NCBI GenBank assembly: GCA_947456995.1
Contig: CANGVB010000152.1
Coordinates: 1 to 7,739 of the forward strand
Length of the DNA stretch: 7,739 bases
Reading direction: 5' to 3'
From: Bryobacteraceae bacterium
GTDB lineage: Bacteria; Acidobacteriota; Terriglobia; Bryobacterales; Bryobacteraceae
The translations under genes were made by a program, and so were the position numbers. Every line of letters starts with the position of its first letter. The stretch's first letter is position 1. The notes below the pieces were generated by a model that saw nothing but the letters and a program-made list of their open reading frames with translations, made no database searches and was not told the origin of the DNA. Of the stretch, positions 6,230-7,739 are shown in pieces.

Positions 6230-6544
6230 ATGCCGCTTGTTGCAGTGGCCCGGCTGGAGGAACTCTCGCCCGGCACAAGCGTTGAAGCGATTGTTGGTGT
6301 TGAAACCTATGTCGTCTGCAACCACCAAGGAACCATACACGCCCTCGAAGGCATCTGCCCGCACCGCAATGGTCCGATGGGTGCCGGCAATTTCGCCGAT
6401 GGCATGTTGATCTGCCCCTATCACGGCTGGGAATTCGATTGCGTTACCGGCGAATATGACATGAACCCCAGAGTGAAGCTCAAGAAATTCCCAGTAGAGA
6501 TCGAAGCCGGAACCATCTACATACAGATCGAAAACATTGCCTGA
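6230..6544 (+). CDS. Small Rieske [2Fe-2S] ferredoxin-type protein
   Basis: A 104-residue cytoplasmic single-domain Rieske protein, probably an electron carrier for an oxygenase or reductase. The cluster ligands are clear: C-P-H with C43 and H45, and C-P-Y-H with C62 and H65, in the canonical C-x-H-x16-C-x2-H spacing. There is no transmembrane helix or signal peptide, so it is not the bc1-type subunit, and no disulfide cysteines flank the ligands, as in BphF-type ferredoxins. An in-frame TAG at 6218-6220 limits the start to the ATG at 6230 (or a GTG at 6245); no SD precedes it. Only 14 bases separate it from the divergent binding-protein start. Its stop lies inside the start of mutM (8-base overlap), suggesting translational coupling. 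No reductase or oxygenase partner is in the window. Confidence 0.92.
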   Translation: MPLVAVARLEELSPGTSVEAIVGVETYVVCNHQGTIHALEGICPHRNGPMGAGNFADGMLICPYHGWEFDCVTGEYDMNPRVKLKKFPVEIEAGTIYIQIENIA

Positions 6545-7283
6545 ACTGCCTGAAGTTGAAACCGTCGTCCGTGGCCTGCGCGCCGTACTCCCCGGCCGCA
6601 GCGTGCTTGCTGTTGCTGGCGTTGCCCCTGAGGCAACGGTAGGCAAATGCATTCTCGCGGTGCGCCGCTACGGCAAGTTCATCGTGCTTGATTTCGACGA
6701 CGGCATGCTCTTTGTGCACCTCGGCATGACGGGCCAGTTGATGCTGTCCAGCGAGCAGAGCAAGTTTACTCGCGGCCAGGTCTTTCTCGATGAAGGCGTG
6801 CTGCGCTACGACGACATCCGCAAATTCGGGAAAGTCTTCTGGGCTACTACATACCCCAAACGCGGCCCGGATCCTCTTGAGATCACACCAAACGAATTTG
6901 TCCAGCTCACACAGAGCCGGCGCACGCGAATTAAGGTGCTGCTCCTCGATCAGGGCTTCTTGCGAGGCATGGGCAACATCTATACCGACGAAGTGCTTTT
7001 CCTTGCACGCATCCATCCGATGACCCCGGGCGATGAGCTGAGCAAGCCGAAGCTGCTCGCGCTGCATCAGGCCATTCAGGACGTACTCGCCGCGGCAATT
7101 GATGCCGGGGGCTCTTCGATCTCAGACTACGTCAATGCCAAAGGCGAGAAGGGCAGCTTTCAGGATCAGCACCAGGTTTACGGCAAACACGGCAAGCCCT
7201 GCCCGCGCTGCACCAGCACGCTCGAACGCATGCTGGTAAGCCAGCGCGGCACCACCTTTTGCCCGAAGTGTCAGAAGCTCTAG
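6537..7283 (+). CDS. mutM: Formamidopyrimidine-DNA glycosylase (Fpg/MutM), TTG start
   Basis: Bifunctional DNA glycosylase/AP lyase that removes 8-oxoguanine and ring-opened purines in base excision repair. It has 248 residues. The start is a TTG at 6537: the universal N-terminus M-P-E-L-P-E-V-E follows, and the catalytic Pro must become residue 1 after Met removal, so no other start is possible. Further markers: K47 in R-R-Y-G-K, H-L-G-M-T-G at 61-66, D-I-R-K-F-G at 93-98, the helix-two-turn-helix G-M-G-N-I-Y at 144-149, the S-D-Y-V-N-A lesion-recognition segment near 196, and a C-terminal zinc finger (C222, C225, C242, C245) with R237. It is about 20 residues shorter than E. coli MutM, and about 10 of the missing residues lie between the N-terminus and K47. 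No SD is seen; overlap with the Rieske gene suggests coupled translation. Confidence 0.96.
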   Translation: MPELPEVETVVRGLRAVLPGRSVLAVAGVAPEATVGKCILAVRRYGKFIVLDFDDGMLFVHLGMTGQLMLSSEQSKFTRGQVFLDEGVLRYDDIRKFGKVFWATTYPKRGPDPLEITPNEFVQLTQSRRTRIKVLLLDQGFLRGMGNIYTDEVLFLARIHPMTPGDELSKPKLLALHQAIQDVLAAAIDAGGSSISDYVNAKGEKGSFQDQHQVYGKHGKPCPRCTSTLERMLVSQRGTTFCPKCQKL

Positions 7284-7739
7284 CGAAGCTGCTGCAACAG
7301 TTCAGTTACGGCGCGGGCGATCTGCGCGTCGCCAGCTTCGCCAATGGGCCGCTCCACAGCGATATCCACCGGCCGCGGATTCAGCTCCATGTTTTGCCCG
7401 CGAGTATCAGTGATTGCCGAACGAGGCAGGCGCAGCGTGGAGCCGTCAAACAAGGGCTGATTCCAGGTAAAGATGATCCAGCCGGCCGTGGGCTCCCCGA
7501 CGGTCTTGCCGAGTTTCAAATACTGATAGCCCTCGGTGAAGTCTTCCGCGTCAGACAAGCTGTGCTGGTTGGTGAGCAGCACCGTGGGTAGATCAAGCGC
7601 CCGCTGCCCCAGCATCGTTCGATTGGGCGAGGCCACCGTATCGCCCCGCTCGCGCATCGAGAAGTAGCTCTTGCGAGCCAGCACATCAATCGCATAAACA
7701 TTCACAAAGCCGCCATTGTTGTTGCGTACATCGATCACG
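7280..7739 (-). CDS. Tricorn-like S41 family peptidase, C-terminal part (5' end outside window)
   Basis: The last 152 codons of an S41 serine peptidase, cut at the right edge; the first visible codon, a GTG at 7738, is internal. The stretch starts with the S41 strand V-I-D-V-R-N-N-N-G-G. The nucleophile motif follows as N-Q-H-S-L-S-D-A-E, where the second Ser (visible residue 62) is the expected catalytic Ser. Then comes G-K-T-V-G-E-P-T-A-G-W, as in tricorn-core and tail-specific proteases. The ending, with N-P-R-P-V-D-I near 120 and D-A-Q-I-A-R-A-V near the end, matches the usual S41 tail. The signal peptide, beta-propeller or PDZ part that would define the subfamily and location is not visible. 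Its stop TAG shares the palindrome CTAG with the stop of mutM. Confidence 0.88.
   Translation of the reverse strand, partial: VIDVRNNNGGFVNVYAIDVLARKSYFSMRERGDTVASPNRTMLGQRALDLPTVLLTNQHSLSDAEDFTEGYQYLKLGKTVGEPTAGWIIFTWNQPLFDGSTLRLPRSAITDTRGQNMELNPRPVDIAVERPIGEAGDAQIARAVTELLQQLR

Noticed and set aside
6216..6278. Longer start for the sugar-binding protein at 6278
   Set aside because: It would overlap the Rieske gene, place 21 non-hydrophobic residues before the signal peptide, and ignore the good SD (GAGG) before the ATG at 6215.

Overview
The window looks like chromosomal DNA of a GC-rich Gram-negative bacterium. Several traits resemble Acidobacteria of the Solibacter/Bryobacter type: a secreted carboxypeptidase-regulatory-like plus TPR protein with a Gly-rich linker, an orphan ribose-type binding lipoprotein, a PepSY-tailed lipoprotein, a tricorn-like S41 peptidase, and a ChrR-like cupin. 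The taxonomic guess rests on protein style only. Genes are tightly packed on both strands and there is no gene-free stretch above 300 bases.

Layout. Bases 1-458 (minus) hold a guanine deaminase (guaD) cut by the left edge. It lies directly downstream of a long PAS-PAS-histidine kinase-receiver hybrid (427-2406, minus) whose ATP-binding domain is degenerate while its phospho-acceptor His and its receiver domain look intact. A 163-base gap with a weak promoter and an inverted repeat separates it from a secreted CarboxypepD-reg/TPR protein (2570-3838, minus). That gene diverges from a PepSY-like lipoprotein (3890-4504, plus), which runs tail to tail into a ChrR-like cupin (4501-4983, minus). Upstream of the cupin is a short coding remnant that may be the tail of a lost ECF sigma factor gene, then a strong terminator, a tRNA-Thr(CGT), and an orphan sugar-binding lipoprotein (5262-6215, minus). 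From there a small Rieske ferredoxin (6230-6544, plus) and mutM (6537-7283, plus, TTG start) form an overlapping pair. It meets the 3' end of an S41 peptidase (7280-7739, minus) that is cut by the right edge.

How the genes relate. Three linked groups are visible: kinase-guaD; Rieske-mutM; and binding protein-tRNA, which may share transcription up to the terminator at 5124-5143. Both convergent gene pairs overlap by exactly four bases through a self-complementary stop (TTAA and CTAG). The sigma/anti-sigma locus appears to have lost its sigma gene and the zinc-binding part of the anti-sigma protein, leaving a free-standing cupin.

I see no CRISPR array, insertion sequence, phage gene or clearly novel multi-gene system. 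The most interesting items are the degenerate kinase domain, the sigma/anti-sigma remnant, the missing transporter partners of the binding protein, and the very compact gene junctions.
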